DNA of 64,000 nucleotides from an uncultured bacterium (GTDB lineage: Bacteria; Cyanobacteriota; Vampirovibrionia; Gastranaerophilales; Gastranaerophilaceae), in contig CADBUY010000007.1 of assembly GCA_902797965.1 (NCBI GenBank), forward strand, positions 34,683-98,682. Direction: 5' to 3'. Below are positions 33,384 through 41,785 of this stretch, piece by piece. The notes under the pieces are model-generated. The model was not told the origin of the DNA. It made no database searches and saw only the letters and a program-made list of their open reading frames with translations. Each line of letters begins with the position of its first letter. Position 1 is the stretch's first letter. Position numbers and translations under genes: made by a program.

Positions 33384-33412
33384 ATTATACAGGAATTTAT
33401 ATTCCTGTACAA
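33384..33412 (-). promoter_or_regulatory. Promoter with spacer palindrome upstream of the CHASE2-GGDEF gene
   Basis: On the minus strand TTGTAC (33407-33412), a 17-bp spacer and TATAAT (33384-33389) form a promoter. The palindrome ACAGGAAT-nnnn-ATTCCTGT (33389-33408) fills the spacer, a classical operator position. Confidence 0.6.
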
Positions 33413-33558
33413 TTAACTTTAAAATTTTCGTTTATTTTTTTGTGATTTTCAAAATCTTTTTTAAACAGCAATGTATTATTTTTTAGCAGCTCTGTTGTAT
33501 AAAAAAGCTCTAAGGGGTTAATTAAATATTTTAATAAGCATTCTTCATGTAAGTTCAT
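33397..33558 (-). CDS. Possible 53-aa protein
   Basis: An open frame from ATG 33558 to TAA 33397 encodes MNLHEECLLKYLINPLELF and a Lys/Asn/Phe-rich remainder. No ribosome site is evident. A 13-bp palindrome GTCAA-AGA-TTGAC (33571-33583) lies just upstream. Its end overlaps the promoter of the CHASE2-GGDEF gene. It may be chance in AT-rich DNA; reported as the only coding candidate in this ~380-bp gap. Confidence 0.25.
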   Translation of the reverse strand: MNLHEECLLKYLINPLELFYTTELLKNNTLLFKKDFENHKKINENFKVNCTGI

Positions 33559-33699
33559 AGTAATTTAATCGTCAAAGATTGACATTTCTTTAAAGATTAT
33601 TAAAAAAACTAATATAAATAGATGATTTTGCAAACAAACTGTTAAGGATTTGTTTGAAAAACCGATAACAATAATAAATATTATAGAATGAGGTGACAC

Positions 33700-34038
33700 A
33701 TGATTAACGGTTTTACGCCAAATTATGATTTAGAGGCAAGAATACAGCATACCAAACTTGATTCTTGGGGAAGTATTCCGTCTGCCAGAATGAACAGAGT
33801 AGAAGAACCATCTACAACAGACTTTAAAAGTGTAATGTCAGGACTTGTTGAGGGAATGAATGAATCCATGAATGCTCCTGACAACCTTATGAAAGATGTT
33901 ATGATGGGCTCACAAAATGTAGATATCCATGACGTTATGATAGCTATGTCTAAAGCAGAGATTTCTGTTAACATTGCAACTACTGCAGTTGGTAAAGTCG
34001 TACAAGCGTATGATAAAATAATGCAAATTCAAATTTAG
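33700..34038 (+). CDS. fliE: Flagellar hook-basal body protein FliE
   Basis: The 112-aa protein's C-terminal half (VDIHDVMIAMSKAEISVNIATTAVGKVVQAYDKIMQIQI region, residues about 74-112) is the conserved FliE domain that joins the MS ring to the rod. The N-terminal half is variable. A GAGGTG ribosome site precedes the ATG. It is first of the cluster fliE-fliF-(fliG-like)-fliH-flhA; fliF starts 47 nt later behind its own TATAAT-like box (around 34065). Confidence 0.88.
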   Translation: MINGFTPNYDLEARIQHTKLDSWGSIPSARMNRVEEPSTTDFKSVMSGLVEGMNESMNAPDNLMKDVMMGSQNVDIHDVMIAMSKAEISVNIATTAVGKVVQAYDKIMQIQI

Positions 34039-34085
34039 ACTTCTCATAACAATGATAAAAGTGTATAATAACAGAGGGTAGGAAT

Positions 34086-35753
34086 ATGGAGCAATTCAAA
34101 CAAATATTAGAGAATAAAGTTCTTTTGGCGTCAATAATTGGTGGTGTAGTTTTGTTGCTGGTTGTTTTTATTATTTGCGGAACGATAGCAGCTTCTAATT
34201 CCAACAAAGAAGGTGTTGATGTTAGTAAAGAACCTTTGAAAGAAGACGTTGACTTGCTTACTACCGATAATCTCGGTAAAGCATTAGAAATTCAGGCTCT
34301 CCTTGCAAAAAATAATATTGTTGCTTCTCGTACGGTTGACGGTACAAAATCTGTCCTAAAACTGAAAAAAGGTGATTGTACTCCAGGAATGAAAAAATGT
34401 ACTACAGAACAACGTGACAGAGCAATTATGGTTATTGTTGAAAGCGGTTTATATGACCAAAATGTAGGACTTGAAATTTTTGATAAAGGCGATTTTACAT
34501 CAACAAAAGAAGATAAAAAAATAAGACTTGTAAGAGCTATGAATGGAGAATTAGCTCGTTTGATAAAACGAATTGACGGAATTAATGATGCTTCTGTATT
34601 TATATCAATTCCGGAACAATCCATGTTTGCAGCTAATCAGAAACCTGTTACGGCTACAGTTCAACTTTCTGTTGCAACCGGACATGTTCTGAGCATGGGC
34701 ACTGTTAAAGCTGTCTCTAACTTGCTCCTTGGCAGTGTTTCAGGTTTGACAGCCGCAAATATTTCTATAACTGATACAAACGGTCATGTTTATAACAGTT
34801 TGGTAGATGCTCAGTCTGAAATGCTTGAGAGACTACAACAGAATGATAAATATATGCAGGAAAAAGTTCAGGCTCAGTTGAACAGATTGATTGGCAGTGG
34901 AAAATATGTTGCAACTGTTTCTACATTTTTGAAACAAGCTCCTGTAGAAAAATTTACAATATCTTATGATCCTAACAGCAAAACTGCAATTAATGAACAA
35001 ACTTTTTCTGAAGGCTTAGGAGATCAGACAGTTGATAATACTAGAAATACAAATGCTGTAAGTGTATATTTACCGAACGGTCTGCCTGCAGGAAGTTCCG
35101 ATTCTTCTCAAAACAGAAGTTATCAAAGAACAGCCAGAGAAACCCAGTATGGCGTAACCAAAGTTCAGACAAATGAATATATGTCACCAGGTACAATAGA
35201 AGAAATTTCAATTGCAGTTACTTTGGAAAAAGATGCACTTCCTGTAGAATTAACTCTTGAAGAATTAAAAGATTTAGTTGCTCGTGCAGCAAGTCCAAAG
35301 GCATCTGCTGAAAATGTTACAATAGCATTTGCAGATTCTCTTGATCCGTTTATGGCAGGTGATAAGAATGTTAAAGCACCTATTAAGGCATCTCATGGTA
35401 ATCCTTGGTGGTTAGCGATTGTGTTACTATTCTTTGGTTTGTTATTCGGTCATAACTTGTTAACAAATCGTATAAAAGCTGCAAAGCAAGCTCAGGAAGA
35501 AGAGTTAGAAAAATTGAGAGAACAAAATGAAGCACAAGAGAAACAAATTAAAGATTTAAGCGTAAATGCCGCTACTCTTATTCAAAAGCAAAATCAAATT
35601 CAACAAGGATTAATAGAACAACAAAATAAACCGGCTGCTATACCAATGTCAGCTGCAGAAATTCGTGAAGCATTGAGGGAACTTAAACGAGAATTTGAAG
35701 GCGCAGATGAAGCTGAAACCGGAGAAAGAATTCGCAGTTGGATTGAAGGGTAG
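34086..35753 (+). CDS. fliF: Flagellar MS-ring protein FliF
   Basis: The 555-aa protein spans the inner membrane with helices near 13-38 and about 440-457 and forms the MS ring. Between them lie the YscJ/FliF ring-building domains (PEQSMFAANQKPVTATVQL, LGSVSGLTAANISITDTNG) and a Ser/Asn-rich linker. The cytoplasmic C-terminus ends with an amphipathic helix pair (EALRELKREF...ETGERIRSWIEG), the segment that binds FliG in other bacteria, so a FliG-like partner is expected. AGGAA precedes the ATG. Confidence 0.93.
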   Translation: MEQFKQILENKVLLASIIGGVVLLLVVFIICGTIAASNSNKEGVDVSKEPLKEDVDLLTTDNLGKALEIQALLAKNNIVASRTVDGTKSVLKLKKGDCTPGMKKCTTEQRDRAIMVIVESGLYDQNVGLEIFDKGDFTSTKEDKKIRLVRAMNGELARLIKRIDGINDASVFISIPEQSMFAANQKPVTATVQLSVATGHVLSMGTVKAVSNLLLGSVSGLTAANISITDTNGHVYNSLVDAQSEMLERLQQNDKYMQEKVQAQLNRLIGSGKYVATVSTFLKQAPVEKFTISYDPNSKTAINEQTFSEGLGDQTVDNTRNTNAVSVYLPNGLPAGSSDSSQNRSYQRTARETQYGVTKVQTNEYMSPGTIEEISIAVTLEKDALPVELTLEELKDLVARAASPKASAENVTIAFADSLDPFMAGDKNVKAPIKASHGNPWWLAIVLLFFGLLFGHNLLTNRIKAAKQAQEEELEKLREQNEAQEKQIKDLSVNAATLIQKQNQIQQGLIEQQNKPAAIPMSAAEIREALRELKREFEGADEAETGERIRSWIEG

Positions 35754-35845
35754 TAATAACAATGAAAAATACCCGGATAAGTGTTATAATGTAGATAAAT
35801 AATGAATCATAATATTGAACAGATAAGGTCACTAAGGAAAACAAC

Positions 35846-36886
35846 ATGCCCATAGATGGATTTGACTATAAAGGATTTGCAGCTTCAATGGCTGAACAGG
35901 CGAAACAACTGGTACCGCCTGAACTCGGTGATCATGAAAAAGAATATGTTGTTAATACTTTAAGCAATTTTACAATGTTAGCAGGTGAAGCTTTATATAA
36001 TGATGAAAATTTAAAGCTTACTGCTGAACAAGCAATTTTTGTAACGCAAGTAATTGCCGAATGGTCTTTTCATAAATCTATTGACTTAATTCATTCCGGT
36101 ATTGATGAACAATATTGGAATAATATAATGCAAAAGATTGCATTTACTATTTTTGAAGTTGCAAAACAGGCAATAATAAAAGAAGTCTCTCAGGAACAAT
36201 TGCTACAGGCTGTAGAGTACCATGTTGTTCAGGTTTATAAAAAGTGTATTGATGAACTTGAACAAAAGGGCGTTATTAATGAAGAAACAAAAGAGCATGC
36301 AGAAAGTCAATCAAATATTGATGCAATGGCTAAAAAAGCCGTAGAAGAGCAAGTAAAGAAAAATGAGGCTAAGATTGAAGAGGCTGACAGTAAGCGAAGA
36401 GAAGTTGTTAGAAAAAGAGAGGAAGCACGACGTCAACGTAAACTTGAAAAAGAAAAAGAAGCAACTGCCGGCTGTATTACTAAGCGTCAAATCAAGTTAA
36501 TGTCTTTAGCAATGTTTCTTAAAATTCTTTCTGAGAACCAGGTTAAATCTATATTATCAAGGTTTACAAATGAAGATGCTCAATTAATTGTTTATTATAT
36601 GAATATGGCAAACCTAGAAGGGCAGGTTGACAGTGATCTTCTGATTAATTGTTTAATGGAAATGAAAGAAACATTACCTGTAAAACGCCGACTTACACAG
36701 GAAAATGTAATGAGTGATTTATTAAGATTGTATAAATCAAATCCTCGTGAAAACATAGAAAAAATTATTAAAAATGAGAGACCGCTAGTTAAACGCTTTA
36801 TAGCCCAGGCTTATGACGGTGAATATTCAGGTTTACCATTAAAGGTTGCAGGTATTGTTGCACAATACGTTGAAGATAGTATATAA
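35846..36886 (+). CDS. Divergent protein at the fliG position
   Basis: The 346-aa protein lies exactly where fliG is expected, between fliF and fliH. Residues 1-150 form a helical domain without resemblance to FliG-N that I can see; 165-212 is a highly charged coiled coil; 213-346 shows a weak FliG-middle-like pattern (FLKILSENQVKSILSRFTNEDAQLIVYYMNM) and an end VKRFIAQAYDGE...VAGIVAQYVEDSI. The charged torque helix of FliG-C is not evident. It could be a strongly diverged FliG or a lineage-specific switch/C-ring component. A promoter-like TTATAAT lies about 60 nt upstream. Confidence 0.8.
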   Translation: MPIDGFDYKGFAASMAEQAKQLVPPELGDHEKEYVVNTLSNFTMLAGEALYNDENLKLTAEQAIFVTQVIAEWSFHKSIDLIHSGIDEQYWNNIMQKIAFTIFEVAKQAIIKEVSQEQLLQAVEYHVVQVYKKCIDELEQKGVINEETKEHAESQSNIDAMAKKAVEEQVKKNEAKIEEADSKRREVVRKREEARRQRKLEKEKEATAGCITKRQIKLMSLAMFLKILSENQVKSILSRFTNEDAQLIVYYMNMANLEGQVDSDLLINCLMEMKETLPVKRRLTQENVMSDLLRLYKSNPRENIEKIIKNERPLVKRFIAQAYDGEYSGLPLKVAGIVAQYVEDSI

Positions 36887-36899
36887 TTAATTATAAATC

Positions 36900-37688
36900 A
36901 TGATTATTAAGAAAAATAAAATTAAACAGTGGGAGGAAAAACAAGAAGAGGAAAAACAGTCTGAAATGCAGGCTGCTGAAGTGCTGGATAGTATTCAAAA
37001 TGAATCAGAACCGGATAATTCTTCCACTGATGATTACAATGAAGACATTACTAATATAGAACCGACTCTGCCGCCAGAGCCTGCCGTAGATTTATTTAAC
37101 ATTGAAAATATTGATTTTAATCAAAGACAGGAAAGACGCAGAGGAACAAGACGCCGAGGTTACAGAAGAATAGACGATCGAAATCTTGTTTCACGAGCGC
37201 AGGAAGAAGCTGAAAATATTAAAAAGTCAGCATTTGAAGAAGGATATAAAGCAGGACTTGATAAAGCAAATGGAGATATTGAAAACTTTAAAAGTTTGAT
37301 AAAAGAATTTATGGGTGCTCCAAAGGAAGTTTTTGAATATATATCACCTGATATTCTAGAGATAAGTGTAAGTATAGCTAAGAAAATTGTAAAAAAAGAA
37401 TTAAAAACAGATCCTCAAGTTCTATTAGACATTATTTTAGATGTATTAAAAAATGCGTGTAAGAACGAACCAAAAGTTAATATAAAAGTACATCCGCAAG
37501 CGGTAGCATTTTTAAAAGATGCCCTGCCAACGGTCACATACGAGTACGGAATTGAAACAAAAATAAATATATTATCCGACCCGTCAGTAGAAGAGGGAGG
37601 ATGCGTCTTTCAAACTAATAACGGTATTGTAGATGCATCAATTGACACTCAATTAGAAATCATTAAGAAAGCGTTAGATGGAATTTAA
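36900..37688 (+). CDS. fliH: Flagellar assembly protein FliH
   Basis: The 262-aa protein has an acidic, Glu/Gln-rich N-terminus, a basic RRRGTRRRGYRR patch (about 80-91) and a C-terminal FliH/YscL domain (about 100-260: AFEEGYKAGLDKA, ISVSIAKKIVKKEL, VNIKVHPQAVAFLKD, DPSVEEGGCVFQTNNGIVDASIDTQL split over the last third). FliH regulates the export ATPase FliI, but fliI does not follow; flhA begins 20 nt later. No clear ribosome site precedes the ATG, which is 13 nt after the preceding stop. Confidence 0.88.
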   Translation: MIIKKNKIKQWEEKQEEEKQSEMQAAEVLDSIQNESEPDNSSTDDYNEDITNIEPTLPPEPAVDLFNIENIDFNQRQERRRGTRRRGYRRIDDRNLVSRAQEEAENIKKSAFEEGYKAGLDKANGDIENFKSLIKEFMGAPKEVFEYISPDILEISVSIAKKIVKKELKTDPQVLLDIILDVLKNACKNEPKVNIKVHPQAVAFLKDALPTVTYEYGIETKINILSDPSVEEGGCVFQTNNGIVDASIDTQLEIIKKALDGI

Positions 37689-37708
37689 TGTAGAAGAGCA
37701 ATAAGGAA

Positions 37709-39799
37709 ATGGCAGGCGAACAACAACAAAGCAAACCTATATCAGAAATAGCATTGGCACTCTTTGTAATGATTTTGATATTAATCTTAATAGTAGAGTT
37801 GCCTCCAATTATTATTGATTTTGCAATATCTTTTAATATAACATTAGGTATTGTTCTATTAATGATATCATTGTACGTTCAAAAACCATTGGAACTTGCA
37901 GCTTTTCCATCTATTATATTGATTGGTACGATGTTTAGACTCTGTTTGTCAATTGCATCAACACGTCTTATTTTAGCAAAAGGAGAAGCCGGTCATGTAG
38001 TTGAGGCATTTGGGAATTTCGTTACCGGTGGAAACATGGTTGTAGGTGGTGTAATATTTTTAATCATTACAGTTGTTCAGTTTATGGTTATAACAAAGGG
38101 TGCAGAACGTATTGCAGAAGTTGCTGCAAGATTCGCTTTAGATGCTATGCCAGGTAAGCAAATGACAATTGATGCCGATTTTAATGCCGGTTTAATATCT
38201 CCTGAAGAAGCTGTAAAAAAGCGTGAAGATTTACAGAGAGAATCAAGTCTGTTCGGTTCAATGGACGGTTCTATGAAGTTCGTAAAAGGTGATACTATGG
38301 CAGGTATCATTATTACGCTTATTAATATTATAGGCGGCTTAGTTATTGGCTGCTTAATGAATCAAATGCCTATTGCTGACGCAGTAGGGAAATATACTAT
38401 CTTAACAATTGGTGATGGTTTATCAGCACAGTTACCGTCCTTATTAATGTCAATTTCAGCAGGTATTGTTATGACTCGTGCTTCTGCCGGTAACATGTCA
38501 TTAGGTGGTGACTTGACAAACCAGATTATGGCTAAGCCGTATTCTTTGTTCTTTGCTGCATTATTCTTAGGTTTGATTACAGTTACGGCTCCAATAACAG
38601 GTTTACCGTTTTTACCATTTTTAATCTTTACAGTCGGTCTTGCTTTAGCCGGCTTCTCTGTATTGGTTAATGCTGACGTTCAATCTCAATTGGGTCAATT
38701 AGAAAGTGTTCGTCAGAACATGCAAGACTTGGTTAACCCGAATAAGATGTATGAAAGACTTGGTGTTGATGTATTGAGTTTGCAGGTTGGTGCAGGTCTT
38801 TTGGTAATCGCGGACCCGGATCAAGAAGGTCAATTACTTGCTAAGATTGCTGCTTTACGTCAAAGAGTTACTGATGAATTAGGTTATATTTTGCCAAATA
38901 TTCGTATCATGGACTCATCTGCTCTTGAAGCAAATGAGTACGTCATTTCAATTCGTAATAACGTAGTTGCTTCAGGTTATGTTTATCCCGGGAAATATAT
39001 GGTAATTGCGGATCAATGGGATTCTGTTAAGAAAACCATACCTGAAGACGCAATTGTGGGTGTTGATCCTACATATCAAACTCAGGCATACTGGATCTCT
39101 CAAGAGGATGCAAGGGCAACCAAAAATGTTACTGCAGTTGATGCAACAGATGTTCTTGTTACACACTTGCAGGAATGTGTACGTAAGCATGTAGATGAAG
39201 TTATGACAAAAACAGATGTTCTAAAACTTATGGAACTTGTTCGTTCACAAGACCCGACTCTTGTTAATGACCTTGTTCCCGCTATTATTTCAACATCAGA
39301 CTTGCGTAAGATTTTTGTTAATCTTATCCGAGAAAAAGTTTCAATTAAGGATATTATATTTGTATTTGAAAGACTTTGTGACTATGCAAGATTTTCAAAA
39401 GAACCTGATATTTTGTCTGAACGTTTAAGGGCAGCCTTAGGTCGTCAAATATGTTTAAGCAATGTTGATAAGGACCATGTTTTGTATGCTCTTACACTTT
39501 CTCCTGAGTGGGAAAAGACTTTGGACGACAGTTGCCAAAGAACTGAACTTGGCACAATGTTTCTGTTGAATCCAATGCAGGTGCAGGATTTAATTGAGTC
39601 TACAGCTATGACATTGATGAAAGCTCATCAGCAAATAGGTCAGCAGCCTGTAATTCTCTGCTCTCCAAGAATACGTTTACCTTTATATCAGCTTCTTGAA
39701 CGTCACATTCCGACAATTGTTGTTATTTCGTACTCAGAACTTATTACTGATATTAAAGTAGAAGCAGTTGATACGATAGGCGAAAGCGGCGGATATTAG
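37709..39799 (+). CDS. flhA: Flagellar export gate protein FlhA
   Basis: The 696-aa protein has about eight N-terminal transmembrane helices (to about residue 320) with the conserved loop between helices (RIAEVAARFALDAMPGKQMTIDADFNAG split across it, and GSMDGSMKFVKGDT), followed by a large cytoplasmic domain that docks chaperone-substrate complexes. Length and motif order are typical of FlhA. AAGGAA precedes the ATG. It is the last core flagellar gene of the cluster. Confidence 0.96.
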   Translation: MAGEQQQSKPISEIALALFVMILILILIVELPPIIIDFAISFNITLGIVLLMISLYVQKPLELAAFPSIILIGTMFRLCLSIASTRLILAKGEAGHVVEAFGNFVTGGNMVVGGVIFLIITVVQFMVITKGAERIAEVAARFALDAMPGKQMTIDADFNAGLISPEEAVKKREDLQRESSLFGSMDGSMKFVKGDTMAGIIITLINIIGGLVIGCLMNQMPIADAVGKYTILTIGDGLSAQLPSLLMSISAGIVMTRASAGNMSLGGDLTNQIMAKPYSLFFAALFLGLITVTAPITGLPFLPFLIFTVGLALAGFSVLVNADVQSQLGQLESVRQNMQDLVNPNKMYERLGVDVLSLQVGAGLLVIADPDQEGQLLAKIAALRQRVTDELGYILPNIRIMDSSALEANEYVISIRNNVVASGYVYPGKYMVIADQWDSVKKTIPEDAIVGVDPTYQTQAYWISQEDARATKNVTAVDATDVLVTHLQECVRKHVDEVMTKTDVLKLMELVRSQDPTLVNDLVPAIISTSDLRKIFVNLIREKVSIKDIIFVFERLCDYARFSKEPDILSERLRAALGRQICLSNVDKDHVLYALTLSPEWEKTLDDSCQRTELGTMFLLNPMQVQDLIESTAMTLMKAHQQIGQQPVILCSPRIRLPLYQLLERHIPTIVVISYSELITDIKVEAVDTIGESGGY

Positions 39800-39893
39800 G
39801 GATAAATAAGGATTTAAATTATTTTTTATTTATTTAGGACTTTAATATTTATCAAATTTACTTAATAATTCTTAATAAACAATAAAATTATGT

Positions 39894-39934
39894 CAATTTT
39901 TATAAGATGAAATACTTTATATATACATACAGGG
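39894..39934 (+). promoter_or_regulatory. Conserved ~41-bp promoter element upstream of the 81-aa gene
   Basis: CAATTTT, an AAGAT block, ACTTTATATATA (39914-39925) and a final GGG match the element at 56105-56146 over about 41 bp with one or two single-base gaps. The conserved GGG may mark the transcript start region. Confidence 0.6.
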
Positions 39935-39942
39935 TATTTGAG

Positions 39943-39988
39943 ATATAAAACACTGGAAAAGGTAATAATTTAATAAAGTGTTTTATAT
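39943..39988 (+). promoter_or_regulatory. Hairpin in the 5' leader of the 81-aa gene
   Basis: A perfect 12-bp stem, ATATAAAACACT (39943-39954) with AGTGTTTTATAT (39977-39988), encloses a 22-nt loop that includes GGAAAAGG. It lies between the conserved promoter element and the gene's ribosome site. Confidence 0.6.
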
Positions 39989-40029
39989 TGCGGGACATAT
40001 AAAGAAAGTACGAACGGAGTATAAAAAGT

Positions 40030-40275
40030 ATGGCAGTCGGAGCAAAAGATTTTATTGATAAGCTGTTAGTTGAAAAATATGCACAGGAAAAAGTCGATAA
40101 TCATGATGAGAATGCAATGGTATCAAGAGTTTCGGCTTCTGATATGCTTAATGCTATGGATACTTCAGCAAATCATTGCAGAAATATGCTTCTGTTGAAT
40201 CAGCGCTTGGCAATGGTTTGTTACGGTGTTGTTGCAAAATCGGCAAAATATGTGTCAACCGAGGATGCAGCATAA
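40030..40275 (+). CDS. 81-aa protein of unknown function
   Basis: The product begins MAVGAKDFIDKLLVEKYAQ and is predicted helical, with a central segment (SASDMLNAMDTSANHCRNMLLLNQRLAMVCYG) containing two cysteines. No signal peptide or TM is evident. CGGAG is the probable ribosome site, about 10 nt upstream. It follows flhA but has its own conserved promoter element, a structured leader and a terminator, so it forms an independent unit. Helical, soluble and near flagellar genes, it could be a flagellar accessory protein or chaperone; that is speculation. I do not recognise the family. Confidence 0.75.
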   Translation: MAVGAKDFIDKLLVEKYAQEKVDNHDENAMVSRVSASDMLNAMDTSANHCRNMLLLNQRLAMVCYGVVAKSAKYVSTEDAA

Positions 40276-40330
40276 AAAGTTTAATAACATAAAACTCTCT
40301 TATAATCTTACATCTTACAAAAAAGATTGC

Positions 40331-40360
40331 GGCTTTGTTTAATTACAAAGCCTTTTTTTT
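40331..40360 (+). terminator. Terminator of the 81-aa gene
   Basis: GGCTTTGT (40331-40338) pairs with ACAAAGCC (40345-40352), followed by eight Ts. Confidence 0.88.
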
Positions 40361-40403
40361 ATTATTTTGTTTGTAAATAAGTGCAACAAGGCAGAAAATG
40401 TGA

Positions 40404-40409
40404 TATAAT
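40404..40409 (+). promoter_or_regulatory. -10 box of the sugar transferase gene
   Basis: TATAAT preceded by TGTGA lies 32 bp before the ATG at 40442; AGGAG supplies the ribosome site. Confidence 0.5.
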
Positions 40410-40441
40410 TACATAGGTAATTTATATTTTAGGAGCTTTAA

Positions 40442-41776
40442 ATGAACTACATTTTTGCAATTTTGGATTTTGCGGTTATAAGTTTTTTATCGTTCAGTTT
40501 TTTCAGTATATATGCTAAATCATTGACACAAATTATATGTTTAATGTTGTTTATTTTAGCTGTTACATTCATTACATTATTCCTTAAAAATAATTATGAG
40601 TCAGCAGTTTTTACATCAAAAAAATACTATACTTTGTTCGAGAGTTTGATGGTATCAACCGGTATAATATGTTTCATTGTATTTCTGCTTAGCGGAAATC
40701 CTTTGTTATATACTTCAGCTATATTTGTCGGTATTTTGGGGTATATAATAATGAGTTTAACTAGGCTTGTTCTTACTTTCCTTAAAAAAGTTATGCAAAG
40801 ACCTAAAAATGTTCTTATTGTAGGTGCAGGGCAAGACGGTAAACTTATTGCAGAAGAGATTAAGCAAAGACCTGAATTAAAGTTAAATGTTGTAGGTTTT
40901 TTGGATGATAATATGAATACTATTGAGGATCAGGATTCTTCAATAAAAATACTTGGTTTAACTTGTGATTCGGAAGCCGTTATTAAGGATAACAATGTTA
41001 AATTGGTTATTATTGCTGTTAAATCAAGAATGGACTCCGACATATTAACAGATCTTGTTAAGGGTATTCCTCTTGGGGTTAAGGTTTGGAGAATGTATCG
41101 CTTTTATGAAAGAATTACACACAAATTTCTTGTTTCAAAAATGTCTGTAAACTGGCTTTTCTATGATTGTGTCAGAAAGAAAGCTCTTATTTACGCATAT
41201 CTAAAAAGATTTTGTGATGTAATTGCTTCAGTTGCACTTTTGGTTTTAACATTTCCGTTTGCATTAGTAGCTGCAATTGGAATAAAATTATCTGATTTAG
41301 GACCTGTTTTCTATACTCAAATGAGAGCAGGCAAGTTTGGTAAACCGTTTAAGATGATAAAGTTCAGAACTATGTACCATGATAAACTTGATGATGATTT
41401 TGATGATGACAGAACAGAAGTTTCATCGGATGATTTGAGGATAATACCATTTTGTAAAATTTTAAGAAAATTCCATATAGATGAAATCCCTCAGTTGTTA
41501 AATGTTCTTAGGGGGGATATGAGTATAGTAGGACCAAGACCTATTATGGAAGAAGTTTATGATGAGAATAAACAAAATATTCCATTTTGGGAATGCCGAA
41601 ATTGGGTTCGTCCCGGCTGGTGCGGATGGCAGCAGGTTAATGTTAATGAACCAACCGCTGAACAGAGAATGGGCTATGATTTGTATTATATAAAGCATCA
41701 AAATCTTGTTTGGGATATATATATCTTTTTACGTTATATTTGCAAAGTCGTACTTGGAAAAGCAAGAGGCAAATAA
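40442..41776 (+). CDS. Polyprenyl-phosphate sugar-1-phosphate transferase (WbaP/CpsE type)
   Basis: The 444-aa protein has four N-terminal TM helices, a CoA-binding-like Rossmann domain (NVLIVGAGQDGKLIAEEI, about 122-139), another TM helix, and the C-terminal catalytic bacterial sugar transferase domain (KFGKPFKMIKFRTMY; LRKFHIDEIPQLLNVLRGDMSIVGPRP). It starts exopolysaccharide or O-antigen-like glycan synthesis by moving hexose-1-phosphate from a UDP-sugar to undecaprenyl phosphate. It stands alone without neighbouring glycosyltransferases. Confidence 0.92.
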   Translation: MNYIFAILDFAVISFLSFSFFSIYAKSLTQIICLMLFILAVTFITLFLKNNYESAVFTSKKYYTLFESLMVSTGIICFIVFLLSGNPLLYTSAIFVGILGYIIMSLTRLVLTFLKKVMQRPKNVLIVGAGQDGKLIAEEIKQRPELKLNVVGFLDDNMNTIEDQDSSIKILGLTCDSEAVIKDNNVKLVIIAVKSRMDSDILTDLVKGIPLGVKVWRMYRFYERITHKFLVSKMSVNWLFYDCVRKKALIYAYLKRFCDVIASVALLVLTFPFALVAAIGIKLSDLGPVFYTQMRAGKFGKPFKMIKFRTMYHDKLDDDFDDDRTEVSSDDLRIIPFCKILRKFHIDEIPQLLNVLRGDMSIVGPRPIMEEVYDENKQNIPFWECRNWVRPGWCGWQQVNVNEPTAEQRMGYDLYYIKHQNLVWDIYIFLRYICKVVLGKARGK

Positions 41777-41785
41777 CGAGAATAT

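Noticed and set aside
33590..33700. Sigma-28 (FliA) type promoter before fliE and other flagellar genes
   Set aside because: I looked for TAAA-N15-GCCGATAA-like sequences before fliO, fliE, fliF, the fliG-like gene and flhA and found none; TATAAT-like boxes are seen instead.
39800..39840. Terminator directly after flhA
   Set aside because: Only a weak A/T-only stem (ATAAATAA/TTATTTAT) is present, not enough to call.
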